Shown here piece after piece: positions 23,150 through 33,559 of a stretch of DNA of 64,000 nucleotides. How positions within the stretch are numbered: position 1 is the first letter of the stretch; each line of letters begins with the position of its first letter. The position numbers and the translations under genes were made by a program. The notes beneath the pieces were generated by a model that worked only from the letters and a program-made list of their open reading frames with translations, was not told the origin of the DNA and made no database searches. The stretch is from Macrobrachium rosenbergii. Its lineage: Eukaryota > Arthropoda > Malacostraca > Decapoda > Palaemonidae. The stretch covers positions 61,935,220 to 61,999,219 of the forward strand of contig NC_089788.1 of NCBI RefSeq assembly GCF_040412425.1. Reading direction: 5' to 3'.

Positions 23150-23800
23150 AGAATGAGTCTTCTAGGGACTCTAGCCTCCAAAGAACAATTCATCTCTCTG
23201 GGCAGACTCCATACAAGAGTTCTACAGTTCTTCCTGAGGGCCAGCTGGGACAGAAGAAAATTCCCAGACATGTTCATTTTTCCTGTGACCCTAGAGATCA
23301 AGAAAGATTTGTAGTGGTGGAATTCTGAAGACATGCTGTTAGAAGGGAAATCTCTTCTCCCTCTGAGACCCAACTAGGCTTCTACTCAGATGTGTTGGAC
23401 CTAGGTTGGGGAGCTCTTCTGGGGAACAAAGAAGTTTCTGGGACTTGGTCCCTGGAACAAGGAAGTTGGCATATCAGTGTCAAAGAATTAGAGGCGATCT
23501 ATTTGGGACTTCAGTTCTTTACGTCAGAAGTTTGCAGCAAGACAGTGACAGTCAACTCGGGCAACACCACTGCCCTGTTGTATATCAGGAAACAAGGAGG
23601 GACTCACTCTTTCTCCCTCTGCGAGGCAGCGAGGGCCCTTCTCTGGGCAGACCAGAATCTTGACATGTTCTATTCAAGGAAAACTAAATGTATTGGCGGA
23701 CAAGCTGAGGTGTCAAAGACAGGTTTTCTTTACAGATCTGTGGAAACTTTGGGGAAGCCGATCCTGGACCTATTTGCAACCTCCATGAATCATCAGATCC
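23150..23800 (+). pseudogene. DIRS RNase H domain
   Basis: Starting near 23380, YSDVLDLGWGALLG gives the first catalytic Asp and KELEAIYLGLQFF the catalytic Glu. The third acidic site reads VNSGNTTALLYIRKQGGTHS, where the family has SDNTTA, so the Asp is now Gly. A GKPILDLFATSMNHQ ending is typical of the DIRS/Ty3-type RNase H to recombinase joint. The frame is open for 137 codons (23392-23802), and it also overlaps a chance ORF. Confidence 0.85.
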
Positions 23801-24059
23801 GCTAGCATGGGCGACGGACGCCATGCTACAAGACTAGTTGAACAAGGATCTTTATGCTTTCCCACCATTCAGCTTAGTGAGGGAGGCACTAAACAAGTTT
23901 CAGACCCACCAAAACATGTCATTGACTTTAATAGCCTCATTTTGGCCGAAGGAGTGATTTCTGGATCTGCTCGGTCTTCCAGTGGATTTTCCGAGGCTGC
24001 TCCCTCAAAAACCAAGTTTACTTGAACAGCCCCACTTCAGGAGGTTTCATCGAGGATTA

Positions 24060-25030
24060 TCCACTCTGGCCCTGACAGGATACAGACTGTCAGGAAGCTC
24101 ATCAGAGCGAAGGGCTTTTCAAGATCAGCTGTTGTGGAGATAGCAGAGTTTCTGCTGTATTTAAGGTCTGGAGGTCTGTTCTCTTCTACTATTAGAGGCT
24201 ATAGGGCCATGTTGGGCTCTGTCTTTCAGCATAGGGGAATAGACCTATCCTCGAACCAGGATCTATCCGACCTCATTAAGTCAGTCACCACAGCCAAGCA
24301 GAAGGAAACAGGAGTGGTGTCTTGGAACTTGGATGTGATTCTCAAATGGCTGTCTACTCCCTGTTTTGATCCCCTACATTCAATTTTGCTAAGGGATCTC
24401 ACCAGGAGACCCTTTTTCTTGCGGCCTTAGCAACCTCTAAACGTGTTGGTGAACTACATGCAATTGATAGAGAATTAACTCCTCCCAAGGGAATGCAGTC
24501 TGTTCTTTTACCCTGGGATTTTTTGAGCAAAGAATGAGACCCCGTCTAAGCCCTGGCTTTGCCCCATTATTAGTAAGAACCTGATGGAGATCTTGGGACC
24601 AGAAGAGGAAGAGAAAGCTCTCTGTCCCACGAGGGCATTAAGATATTATTTGCACAGAACTGAGAAAATCCTTGGACCTGCAAGTAACCTATGGTGCTCA
24701 GTGAAAAATCCTTCTCATCCACTGTCTTAAGAATGTCCTGGCATTTTTTCTCAGAGACCTGATCTCAGAAGTACATATTCTGATTGGGGAGGATGTCTTA
24801 CCCTCATTTAAAGTCAAAGCTCACGAAGTCAGAGCAGTTGCTACTTTGGTAGCTTTTAAACATAACTTGTTCCTTTCCTCCATTCTTCAAGCAAGATATT
24901 TGAGGTGCAATTCGATTTTTTGCAACCCGTTACCTGCGGGAACTCTGTATGAAAATTGCAGTACTCTGGATCTGTTGTCAGGAACAGGCATGGTTTTGGG
25001 GGAAGAAGCGTAGGAAGCATCCCTTCCATC
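24060..25030 (+). pseudogene. DIRS tyrosine recombinase
   Basis: The N-terminal SAM-like part reads SSTIRGYRAMLGSVFQHRG (near 24188) in one frame. After a frameshift near 24408 the catalytic core reads ETLFLAALATSKRVGELHAI, with the first catalytic Arg at 24442. The H-x-x-R box is KVKAHEVRAVATLVAF, with His at 24822. A possible nucleophile Tyr lies in the ARYLR stretch near 24895, though the usual context is blurred. The enzyme would integrate the circular DNA copy; here it is broken. Confidence 0.85.
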
Positions 25031-25069
25031 CTTTTTTCTCTTCGCCTTGACATAAGGTGTCGAGTTCTA

Positions 25070-25470
25070 GGGGAGCCTGGGGGTACTGTGTACCTGGACT
25101 GCCCACCAGCTTTTTAGTGAATGGGTGGCAGTTTTTATTATGTGGTGGAGGTGCCAGCGTTGTTTTTTATTTGTGGTACTGTGCCCAGGGCAGGGGCAAC
25201 ATTGGATGCTTTTGCTAGCCAACAGAAATGTCCTTCGCTGCAAAGTTCCCACTGAAGTAGTAGGCGCTCCATGTCCATGCGGCCTCACCAATACAAGATA
25301 AGATGAGCACCAACCAGAGGCAGTATCTTCATGCAGTAGCTCTCTTACCAGGTAAGGAACAACAAGCATTGTATCAATGCTAGCAACTTTTCTATTCTCA
25401 AATTCATTACCATTACTAATGTTTTGGAGTAGATATGTCCATGCATCCCACCTCCTGTTAATGTGGGATT
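25070..25470. other. DIRS 3' non-coding segment
   Basis: No open frame of note lies between the recombinase and the internal complementary region. Confidence 0.5.
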
Positions 25471-25561
25471 CAGCTATGTAATTACTTGGTAAGTTACTTA
25501 TATAAAAATGACATTTTTATGATAAAATAAAGTTTTATATATATTTACCAAGTAATTACAT
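25470..25561. repeat. DIRS internal complementary region (hairpin)
   Basis: The 17 bp arms ATGTAATTACTTGGTAA (25476-25492) and TTACCAAGTAATTACAT (25545-25561) are perfect inverted repeats. The left half continues as GTTACTTATATAAAA, complementary to the outer left end at 20148. The right half ATGACATTTTTATGATAAAA is complementary to the outer right end at 25770-25793. This is the template for joining the two ends in DIRS replication. Confidence 0.9.
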
Positions 25562-25599
25562 GATCGGAGCCCCCCTCCTCCCCTCGCATGGACAGAAGG

Positions 25600-25793
25600 G
25601 CACAAACAAACTGAAGCTTTTGCTGAGTTGTTCCTCTCTTTCCCTGAAATTGGGTAGGGCTAGTTACCTACTCAATTCAAAAGTAGCGCTACCTCGAATT
25701 TCAAACTTTTAGCTGCTGTGCGAGTTGAAACTAATAACTATGTGATTACTTGGTAAGTATGTATAAAACTTTATTTTATCATAAAAATGTCAT
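25600..25793. repeat. DIRS right inverted terminal repeat
   Basis: Reverse complement of the left terminus. The element ends near ATAAAAATGTCAT. Confidence 0.85.
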
Positions 25794-26038
25794 ATTTAAG
25801 CCATATTTCATATGAAAATACTAAATCCCCAGCAGGCATTTACAGTATCCAGTACATTACTAGTGTTATAATAGAGTTTTAAGGCATTTCTGGTTCTTAG
25901 TACATCTGGGTCTCACCTCATAACCTTCATTTTTATTTAGTTTCCTGAGTTTGTTACCTTGCATTTCTGCTTTTATTTCTCTAACACATTAATGCTGAAT
26001 ATCTTTTAAGTTTGCATATTTTGAATTTATTTTTTTAG
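25794..26038. other. intron upstream of exon 4b
   Basis: Only about 245 bp of non-DIRS sequence separates the DIRS right end from exon 4b. It ends in the T-rich acceptor GAATTTATTTTTTTAG. Confidence 0.6.
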
Positions 26039-26186
26039 TATTTAGATAATGAAGAAAGTTACCTGAACAATGATGCGGACCTTACGGTGTTCATCTTTAG
26101 TGTGGGACTGGCATATTTGGCATCAACCTGGAAATATCTTGGCAGGCCCACTGTCTGTTTCAGGATGGCATCCAGCTACCTTGATG
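26039..26186 (+). CDS. PHKB: phosphorylase b kinase regulatory subunit, alternative exon 4b
   Basis: A 148 nt exon, phase 0 to 1; acceptor TTTTTTTAG, donor GTATGT. It encodes YLDNEESYLNNDADLTVFIF, SVGLAYLASTWKY, LGRPTVCFRMASSYLD, with a final G. It is homologous to exon 4a (about one third of residues identical by eye, including IF, STW and LGRP) and occupies the same place in the protein. Relative to 4a it lacks one residue before LGRP and has one extra at the end. The reading frame is clean, so it is a real coding exon and not a decayed copy. Its SYLNNDADL start is rather different from family members I know, so the two isoforms should differ in this segment. Confidence 0.92.
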
Positions 26187-28310
26187 GTATGTCATTTATT
26201 GACACAAGCATAAATTGTTAAGTTATCTGCACCCTTGATATGAGCGCTCCATGATTCACTTTGACGGGTCAGGTTCTGAAGGTTTTTCAACTTCATTTCA
26301 TAAGTTAAAACATTGATATATCTTGCTAGTTAGTGTTTATATTGTAAAGATTATATATAAGATAGTCAGGATTACGGTTTACGTGCATTGACGGTGTGAA
26401 ATGGGACAAAGGACAAATTTCTAGTCTAATGTGATTAGACAACTGGGTTTTTTGTGAAGTTCTGTATACTCTTACAGACTATAATCTTAATAATATACCT
26501 TATTATGCCATACTGTTCTTATGGTTATTTGCATATTCTTGTATGATGCATGATTTCCATAACCAGTTAGCCTTGGGCTCAGTCCCAGCTTTACTGTCTT
26601 GGGGATATATATATCAGGTGAGTTTCATGTAGACCCTGATTTTATGGACCTCACAACAGTGAAACACAGCTTCCATGCATAAGTTGAAGAGAATGTTTAT
26701 ATACTGAATCTCCACATGCTTTAGTGAAATGCCCTTATCATTCATGTGTGATGGATGCAGTTATTTGTAATGTGCACAGATAATTGAACCTGAAACTAAT
26801 TTAAATGACCATGCTGTAATTTGAAATAATAATCTAATTTTTTTAGACCTTTATTATCATAAAATTACAACTACAGCCATGAATGTTTCATCGTTTTTAA
26901 ATTTCATCAACCAGCGATTGGGCAAACAAACAGGTACTATATGAATCAGTTTCTTTCCAGTTTAAAAATCAATGAGATATGATGTTGAATGGGACGCCAA
27001 ATAAAATGATGCTGCACGTCAAAGAAAATTAGTGCATGTGTCTATATCTTGAGATATTCCGCTAACGGTATAAATCATGCATACCTTGTGGATGCTATGA
27101 AAAAATATTAGTATCATCTGCTACTGTATGGTAATTTTTATTTTGTAGATGTTTGGTCTTCACAGTAAAACTGTCAATTTATGATGTTCTTGGAAGGTAT
27201 GCATTATTTATGAGAGATTACATCAGGGATCTTTGTTGCTAGATGGATGTTCATACTTTGTGTACTGGTTTTGTATTTAATTATTGTATTCAGTCTGAGG
27301 TCTTTAAATCCTGAGTAGACTTAGCATTGAAAATTAAATTACTTCAAATTCAACTGTATGCCCTAGCCTTATAAGAAAACTTTTTTAAAGAGCATCTGTA
27401 AAGGTTGAACAACATTACAGTATTTGAGAATTTATGGTCAGAGTGCTTTGCAGTAAAGTAGGTAGCATAAGTTTTGATTTAGAAGTATTCTCAAGGATGT
27501 AAGTATTATTATTATTATTATTATTATATGGTTGTTGTTGTCCTTATCTGTTAACTTACATACTTATTTTATCTTGCTGTTGAGACTTTAGACAAGAATA
27601 AGTATTGTAGTGACATTCTTCCTGATTATTTTGAATAGGTAGAGGGACAAGTTTAGTGTGACAGAAAAAACTCTTTGAATATCTTGTAAATGTTGATAAA
27701 GTGAGTGCTTTCCAAAGATATATTTTTTATATTAGTTGCATTTGTCAAGTTTTGTTTAAAATGTATTATATGTGTGGTACATATTGATTCAATGGTGTGT
27801 TTTAAAATTTTTCAGTGGAAACATATAACTTTCAGCTTACCCATAAAAATCAATAATCATGAGAGGGGGTTTGTTGAATCTCAAGATTTGTGTATTTGGA
27901 CACTGTATAAACTCTTTTATTTTACTTATGCTGTAACATCCTGTGTTGTGCATATTAATCACTCTTCCTACATCACAGATAACATCCTCTGTTCCATTTC
28001 TCTATGTAATGAAAAGGTCAGCATGTAGAGATCATTTTTGCAGTCCTTAATGTATTTTATCAAGGTATAGCAATTGAGAAGGAAAGCATAGAATTAGATT
28101 TCACATAAGTCAAGGACTGTCATATTTTTAACCAAGCTGATACTATGCAAACTGGTGAGGTTACATTTTATTTAGAGTAACTTTTACTTGAGCTTTATGC
28201 TAGTGTAAACATTTTGTATTTTATTCATGGGATGGATATTAGATTTTATTTTGCTTTCTCCTGGCATCATGATGTTTACAGTGTAGTGAGTTAGAGTCTC
28301 CTGTTGTAAT
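26187..28310. other. intron 4, nothing recognised
   Basis: AT-rich intron with a short (ATT)n run at 27507-27527. The ORF at 27705 has no recognisable domain. Confidence 0.4.
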
Positions 28311-28320
28311 ACTGACATTA

Positions 28321-28497
28321 GTTCAAGATCTCTTTAAAATAGGAGGTGAAGTTCAGGATCTCTTTAAAATAGGAAGTGAAGTTCAGGTCTCTTTAAAATA
28401 GGAAGTGAAGTTCAGATCTCTCTAAAATAGGAAGTGAAGTTCAGGATCTCTTTAAAACAGGAAGTGAAGTTCAGGATCTCTTTAAAATAGGAAGTGA
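28321..28497. repeat. minisatellite, ~30 bp unit, six copies
   Basis: The unit GTTCAGGATCTCTTTAAAAT plus AGGAAGTGAA is repeated six times with small changes, in the intron just upstream of exon 5 (which starts at 28692). Confidence 0.95.
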
Positions 28498-28691
28498 TCT
28501 GACTGGACTGCATGGGTGTTTTAGCATAAATAAAATAGGTGGTTTGTATTTGCAGAATATACTATAAAAGTAAATGTTAAAGTTTCCATTGGATTTTTGT
28601 AAAGTGAATGATAACCTGAGGTTGGATTTCTTCTTGATATCAAATGTTAATTTCAGTTTTGTTAAACTTATTTTCCTTTTCCTTTACCCAG

Positions 28692-28764
28692 AGGATGGAA
28701 AAATACCAACTGCAATGATCTCAACCCTGAAGAAACTGAAGAGTGGTTATATCAACGGTACTAG
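28692..28764 (+). CDS. PHKB: phosphorylase b kinase regulatory subunit, exon 5
   Basis: A 73 nt exon, phase 1 to 2; acceptor CCTTTACCCAG, donor GTAAGG. With the last G of exon 4a or 4b it encodes EDGKIPTAMISTLKKLKSGY and INGTR. The 'LxKLxxGYxxGxRV' ending is the family's conserved entry to the next domain. Acceptor choice at 28691 rather than 28693 is fixed by phase. If spliced directly from exon 3 it would be read in the wrong frame and stop at the ninth codon. Confidence 0.93.
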
Positions 28765-28954
28765 GTAAGGAGATACATTCTTCATCATTATTGTCATTGA
28801 CATATAATTACCAAGAATTTATTCCATCAAAAAGTTGAGATTCTAAGAGAAACAAGACATCAGCACTTTAATTGTCTTTTTCATCTTCTTTATGGCTGGT
28901 TTTCCACTAATTACTTCTACACAAGCCTCATCAGCAGCATGTCAAGCATTTTAA
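28765..28954. other. short intron part before the TTAA MITE
   Basis: About 190 bp of AT-rich intron; nothing recognised. Confidence 0.4.
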
Positions 28955-30928
28955 CCCTTAAACGCCGAAGCCCTATTTACAGAAACGTCTCCCGTATGCC
29001 GGCGGCTTTCGGGAGCTAGCACCGAAGCGGAAAAAATTTTTTTTTTTCAAAAAATCACAGCACGCTTAGTTTTTAAGATTAAGAGTTCATTTTTGGCTCC
29101 TTTTTTCTCATTGCCTGAAGTTTAGTATGCAATCATCAGAAATGAAAAAATATCATCATATATAAATATTGGAATATATGACAGCAAAAAAAAAAAATGT
29201 ATATAATTGTATACAAATCGCTGTAAGCAAAACGGTTAAAGCTAATGAGTTAATTTTTTTAGTTGTATTGTACACTAAATTGCAATGATTTTGGTATATA
29301 ACAAATTGTAAAACGATTAAAGCAACACAGAGAAAATATTATCACAAAATGATGCATGAATTAAGTAACGCATGGACGTAAAAAAAGTTTTTTCAAAAAT
29401 TCACCATAAATCAAAATATTGTGCTAGAGACTTTCCAATTGTTTCAAAATGAAGGAAATTGATTGAATATTACTAGACTGTAAGTTGTTTAGCTTACAAT
29501 TGCATTTTTTGACCATTTCGATCGAGTTAAAGTTGACCAAGGTTGATTTTTTTCTATTTATTGTTATTTATATGAAAATATTTCAAAAATGGTAAAAGCT
29601 AAAAGCATGATTTATTTTTTGTTGTATTCTACATGAAATTGCGCACATTTTGATGTATAACACTTTATATAACGGATAATATAAAATGGCGAAAAAATTA
29701 CGACAATGTGACTCAAGAAATGCTAGATTTTTAGCGGAGTTCAAGCGCGTGATGGAAGGAAAACGTTTTTTCAAAAATTCACCATAAATCGAAATATTGT
29801 GCCAGAGACTTTCTGTTTGTTGCAAAATGAAGGTAAAGGATTGATTGTTACTAGAATGTAAAATTTTGGCTTTATAGTGTTTTTCGAGCATTTCGATCGA
29901 AATAAAGTTGACCAAAGGTTGATTTTTTTCTATTTATCGTTATTTATATGAAAATATTTCAAAAATGGTAAAAGCTAAAAGCATGATTTATTTTTTGTTG
30001 TATTCTAAATGAAATTGCACACATTTTGATGTATAACACTTTATGTAACGAATAATATAAAACGGCGAAAAAATTACGACAATGTGACTCAAGAAATGCT
30101 AGGATTTTTTGCGGAGCGAAGGAAAAAGTTTTTTCAAAAATTCACCATAAATTGAAATATTGTACTGGGGACTTTCTGTTTGTTGCAGAATAAAGGTAAA
30201 TGATTGATTGTTACTAGAATGTAAGAATTTTGGCTTACGATAGCATTTTTCTAGCATTTCGGTCGAGTCAAAATTGACCGAATGTTAAAATTTTGTCAGT
30301 TATCGTGATTTAAATGAAAATATTTCAAAACTGTTAAAAGCTAAAAGAATGATTTATTTTTTGTTGTATTCTACATGACATTGCGCACATTTTGATGTAT
30401 AACACGTTATGTAACGAATAATATAAAATGGTGAAAAATTATGAGAAGGTGACTCAAGAAATGCCAGGATTTTCAGCGAAGGAAAAGTTTTTTTCAAAAA
30501 TTTACGGATGCCCCTCAGGACACCCCGATCTTCCTAGGGGTCGTAAAAGGCGGGATGTGGTCCTTGGTCGCCTTCGGTCACATGTGGGCGAACAACACAG
30601 CGCTGAGAAGCTGGGTCACTTTGGCTGCTGGTCCTTCTCCAGCATCCCAGTGGCGACAGGCAGTATGCACGCCTGACGGCTTTGAGACATCTCTGCAAAC
30701 GTCCTGTTGCAGCACAAATACGCAAACACTCGCCAAAGTTCTGCAAACACGGATCGTCAAAAAAATCGCTCTCGGGATGCTGTCTGGTTGGCTGCGGCGT
30801 TCTTCCGTGAACTCCAGCATCCCCTCAAGTCCTTCCGCAAACTAGGCCTATAATTATTTTTCACACGCGTCCACTTGACATCAACAGACAATTTTCGGAC
30901 GTATGGTACGCCATTAGGCTTTTAAGGG
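28955..30928. mobile_element. TTAA-flanked piggyBac-type MITE, ~1.97 kb
   Basis: The ends CCCTTAAACGCC and GGCTTTTAAGGG are inverted copies, and TTAA stands at both borders (28951-28954 and 30929-30932). A TTAA target with CC-starting ends is the piggyBac signature. No transposase is inside. The interior is a tandem array (29371-30480) and then a GC-rich unique segment (30500-30850). Confidence 0.8.
29371..30500. repeat. satellite-like tandem array, 360-380 bp unit
   Basis: The word GTTTTTTCAAAAATTCACCATAAAT recurs near 29387, 29767 and 30130, and a shorter form at about 30488. Between them are repeated stretches such as TGAAAATATTTCAAAAATGG, GATTTATTTTTTGTTGTATTCT and TTGATGTATAACAC. That makes three full units and one partial. 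Confidence 0.9.
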
Positions 30929-30932
30929 TTAA

Positions 30933-32280
30933 CTAATGCTGCAGTGTGCTACAGTTGTATATGCACATATATCCTCTTCCAGGAAATGAAGTTGCTCATT
31001 TAAATGTTCCTGCAATCATTAAACCAACTTATTATTATTAGTCAGTCATCTCCCATGAGACCATTTTGTTGTCACACTGTATAGCTCAGCACTTTTTTTT
31101 TTCTTCCTTTCTTATTCCAAAATTGTCTGCCACTTTTTTCTTACTTATTACAAAATATCATCTAGATGATTTTGCATCAACTATTAATCCACTTTAACAA
31201 ATCACTTCTTCTTATTGTTTCATTTATGGTTACCATTTTTCCATGTTCTTTTTTCTTTCAGACAAAATTGCTCAAACTAGTGATTTCCATTTCTTAGTAT
31301 GTAATGGTGATTGTGATTCTGACCAATATTGGGGAATTGCTGTTGGGTTTGTCCCATAAACTTTACTTCATTTGGAACTCTTGAGTCACTGTGTACTCTT
31401 ACCATGCTGAGTGACAGCATCAGTATTATCTAGCACTATAGGTATATTCACAGGTGAGATAAATATCTTTTTCATTTTATTATGATACCCCCACACTGGG
31501 GTTGTGCTTACAATGTGTCTTACATTGTACTATGAGGCCAGTACTAAAGGTTCTTTGCAGCTTCCTTCAACTCCAGCTGCAGTGTTTTCTACCATGTACT
31601 GTATATTTCATCTATTCCTTTTGGTCTCCTCACATAGCTGTCTGACTTTATTAAGTTTACCATGTTCTGCTTTCAGTTAAGGACAAATTTCTGACAAGCT
31701 ATGTGACAAGATAGGAATGTGACTTGATGGTCATGTTAAATTACTTTATACAGGTAGAACTTCCTAATCATGCAACCTTGGGACCTGGCCCTGACAAGAC
31801 TACAGAAATTGATCGTCAGGATGCCAAGGGAACCCCCTAGGTAAACATATGCTTATTCCGTATATGTATTGCTGGGATCTCAAAGGTAGAACCAAGCTTA
31901 CAACAGGGCATAATGCAACCTTAGTCTACAATGTAGTATGGTTATACTGCTTTAAGACTACGAGAATAACATGCAGATCAGATCTGAGTGCAAAACTATA
32001 ATTTTTTCATGGATCTTATCTTTAAAAAAAACATCTAAATATTACTTATAATTGAAGTTGCCAGTTTCATTACCATAATATGTCATTGAATATTAAATTA
32101 ATATGTCAAAAAAGTCCTTAAGTCTTTAAATGTAAAGTAGATGGCTTACCTGGCTGAATATGCTTCATGATATTTTGAGTGTTTTTGTGTTAAAAAATTA
32201 GCTAAATTTAGTTGTTAAACACCTGACCTGATATAAAAGATTAAGTAGTTATTTATACAACAGTTATGATATGAGTGGAT
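30933..32280. other. intron 5 sequence, nothing recognised
   Basis: AT-rich intron with no recognisable coding or repeat structure. Confidence 0.4.
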
Positions 32281-32329
32281 GCAACTCCATAAGCTTTTAC
32301 CACTGCACCAACACTACACTAATTTTTTC

Positions 32330-32640
32330 GTGTGTTTTATACATGCACAAACAAAGCCACTCCAACATCATCTAAAAACATAACAGACGCCTTACACGTC
32401 TCGAAATGTCGGCCTAAACTGCTCACGTCTCCGCGCTGCTAGGGGAAAGGGAGCTGGGGATTGGCACGAAACATATACATGTGCTACCGGGGTCTAAGCG
32501 ATGTCAGGCAGGGCAGCCGATCGAGGCTATGGCCTACCCTAAAGCCAAATCAAAGTCCTTCAATAGAAGGCATCATGCTTACCCCATATGAAAAATGGGA
32601 AAAAGCACGTTAAACGAAGAAGAAGAAGAAGAAGATTTTA
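32330..32640. mobile_element. possible SINE-like repeat with (GAA)n tail
   Basis: A GC-richer block (32390-32590) ends in ATGGGAAAAAGCACGTTAAA and then (GAA)n, the look of a retroposed 3' tail. A short stretch CCGATCGAGGC could be a worn B box. The family was not identified and no second copy was seen in the window. Confidence 0.35.
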
Positions 32641-33559
32641 CCAAACGTGAACAAAATAATGTGATGGAAATTCAGAAACAAAACGCAATAACTACAGAAT
32701 TTACATATCTTCTGTATTGAAGTTTATTTTTCATCAAGCATCCTAGCAAAGCAGCCTCTCACCTTAAAAAATTGCTCCAGCTTAATGCCAGCATCTTCCA
32801 TGGATGCAAATATTATATCCAGGGCATCAGTGTATAAACTATGTGGGGAATGTGGTACAGTCTAGACATTGAAATAAATCTAATTTTATTCCATTATTGT
32901 ATATGACCGTGTCTCTAATGTTTCTTCCTATAATTAACAAAAATCATCACAACTAAATTTCACACTTGAAAGGCATGCATCAAAGAAAAAAATGTTCTGT
33001 TTTCTTGTATGAGGCATCTAAAATCAGAATCTTGCAACTTTTTGTTTTATCTGTTTTCTTCTAGTGCTGGATGGCTACTGTAACTCACACGGAACTTTCT
33101 TCTTATGGCTTTTGAAAATAAAGCAGCAGTGTTCATTAAGCCACAAATAAAGCATCAGTATCAGAGATGCACAGCACGTTGAGGGTTGAAGCTTTCAAAC
33201 AAGGTATCTAAATGCCTGCTTGATAAGCATCTCCCCAGAAGTGCTGAAGCTTCATTACTTTGGAACTCAGCAACTTTATAAGGGAGCTTTGCCAGTCCCC
33301 CCCCCCCTCCCCCAAAAAAACAGGAGCAGCTACATCAATTACAAGATCTCCAGAACCCTCCTCGAATCATCTAAAGACAAAGCAGTAGAAGAACGAGAAG
33401 GGGTGAAATCTTCCTGGGAAGAAGATGCAATGAGAGGATATTTTGGCAAGGAAGAGGTAGAACAAGAAGAAATGGAGGCATCTGCCACCATTGGAGGTTT
33501 GAAACCTTCCCAAGATGGAGCAACCGATTTCTTCTTGTCTCCTCTTCTTACAAAAATTC

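Larger units (their letters stand above)
20148..25793 (+). mobile_element. DIRS-like tyrosine-recombinase retrotransposon, near complete
   Basis: It is about 5.6 kb and lies between exons 4a and 4b. Left terminus 20148-20330 and right terminus 25600-25793 are long inverted repeats (shared, as reverse complements, TTCAACTCGCAC, AATTCAAAAGTAGC and ACCAAGTAATTACATAG). An internal complementary region at 25470-25561 holds sequence complementary to both outer ends. This layout is diagnostic of DIRS1-type elements, which replicate through a circle. The order inside is Gag-like zinc finger, reverse transcriptase, RNase H, then tyrosine recombinase, also as in DIRS. Multiple frameshifts and an RT deletion make it inactive. 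Confidence 0.9.

Noticed and set aside
9508..26038. A third copy of alternative exon 4 in the spacer
   Set aside because: I looked for the STW...LGRP pattern with splice sites by eye and saw none; not an exhaustive search.
28500..30900. CRISPR-like or bacterial repeat array
   Set aside because: Repeats are 30 bp tandem and 370 bp satellite units in a eukaryotic intron, with no spacers.
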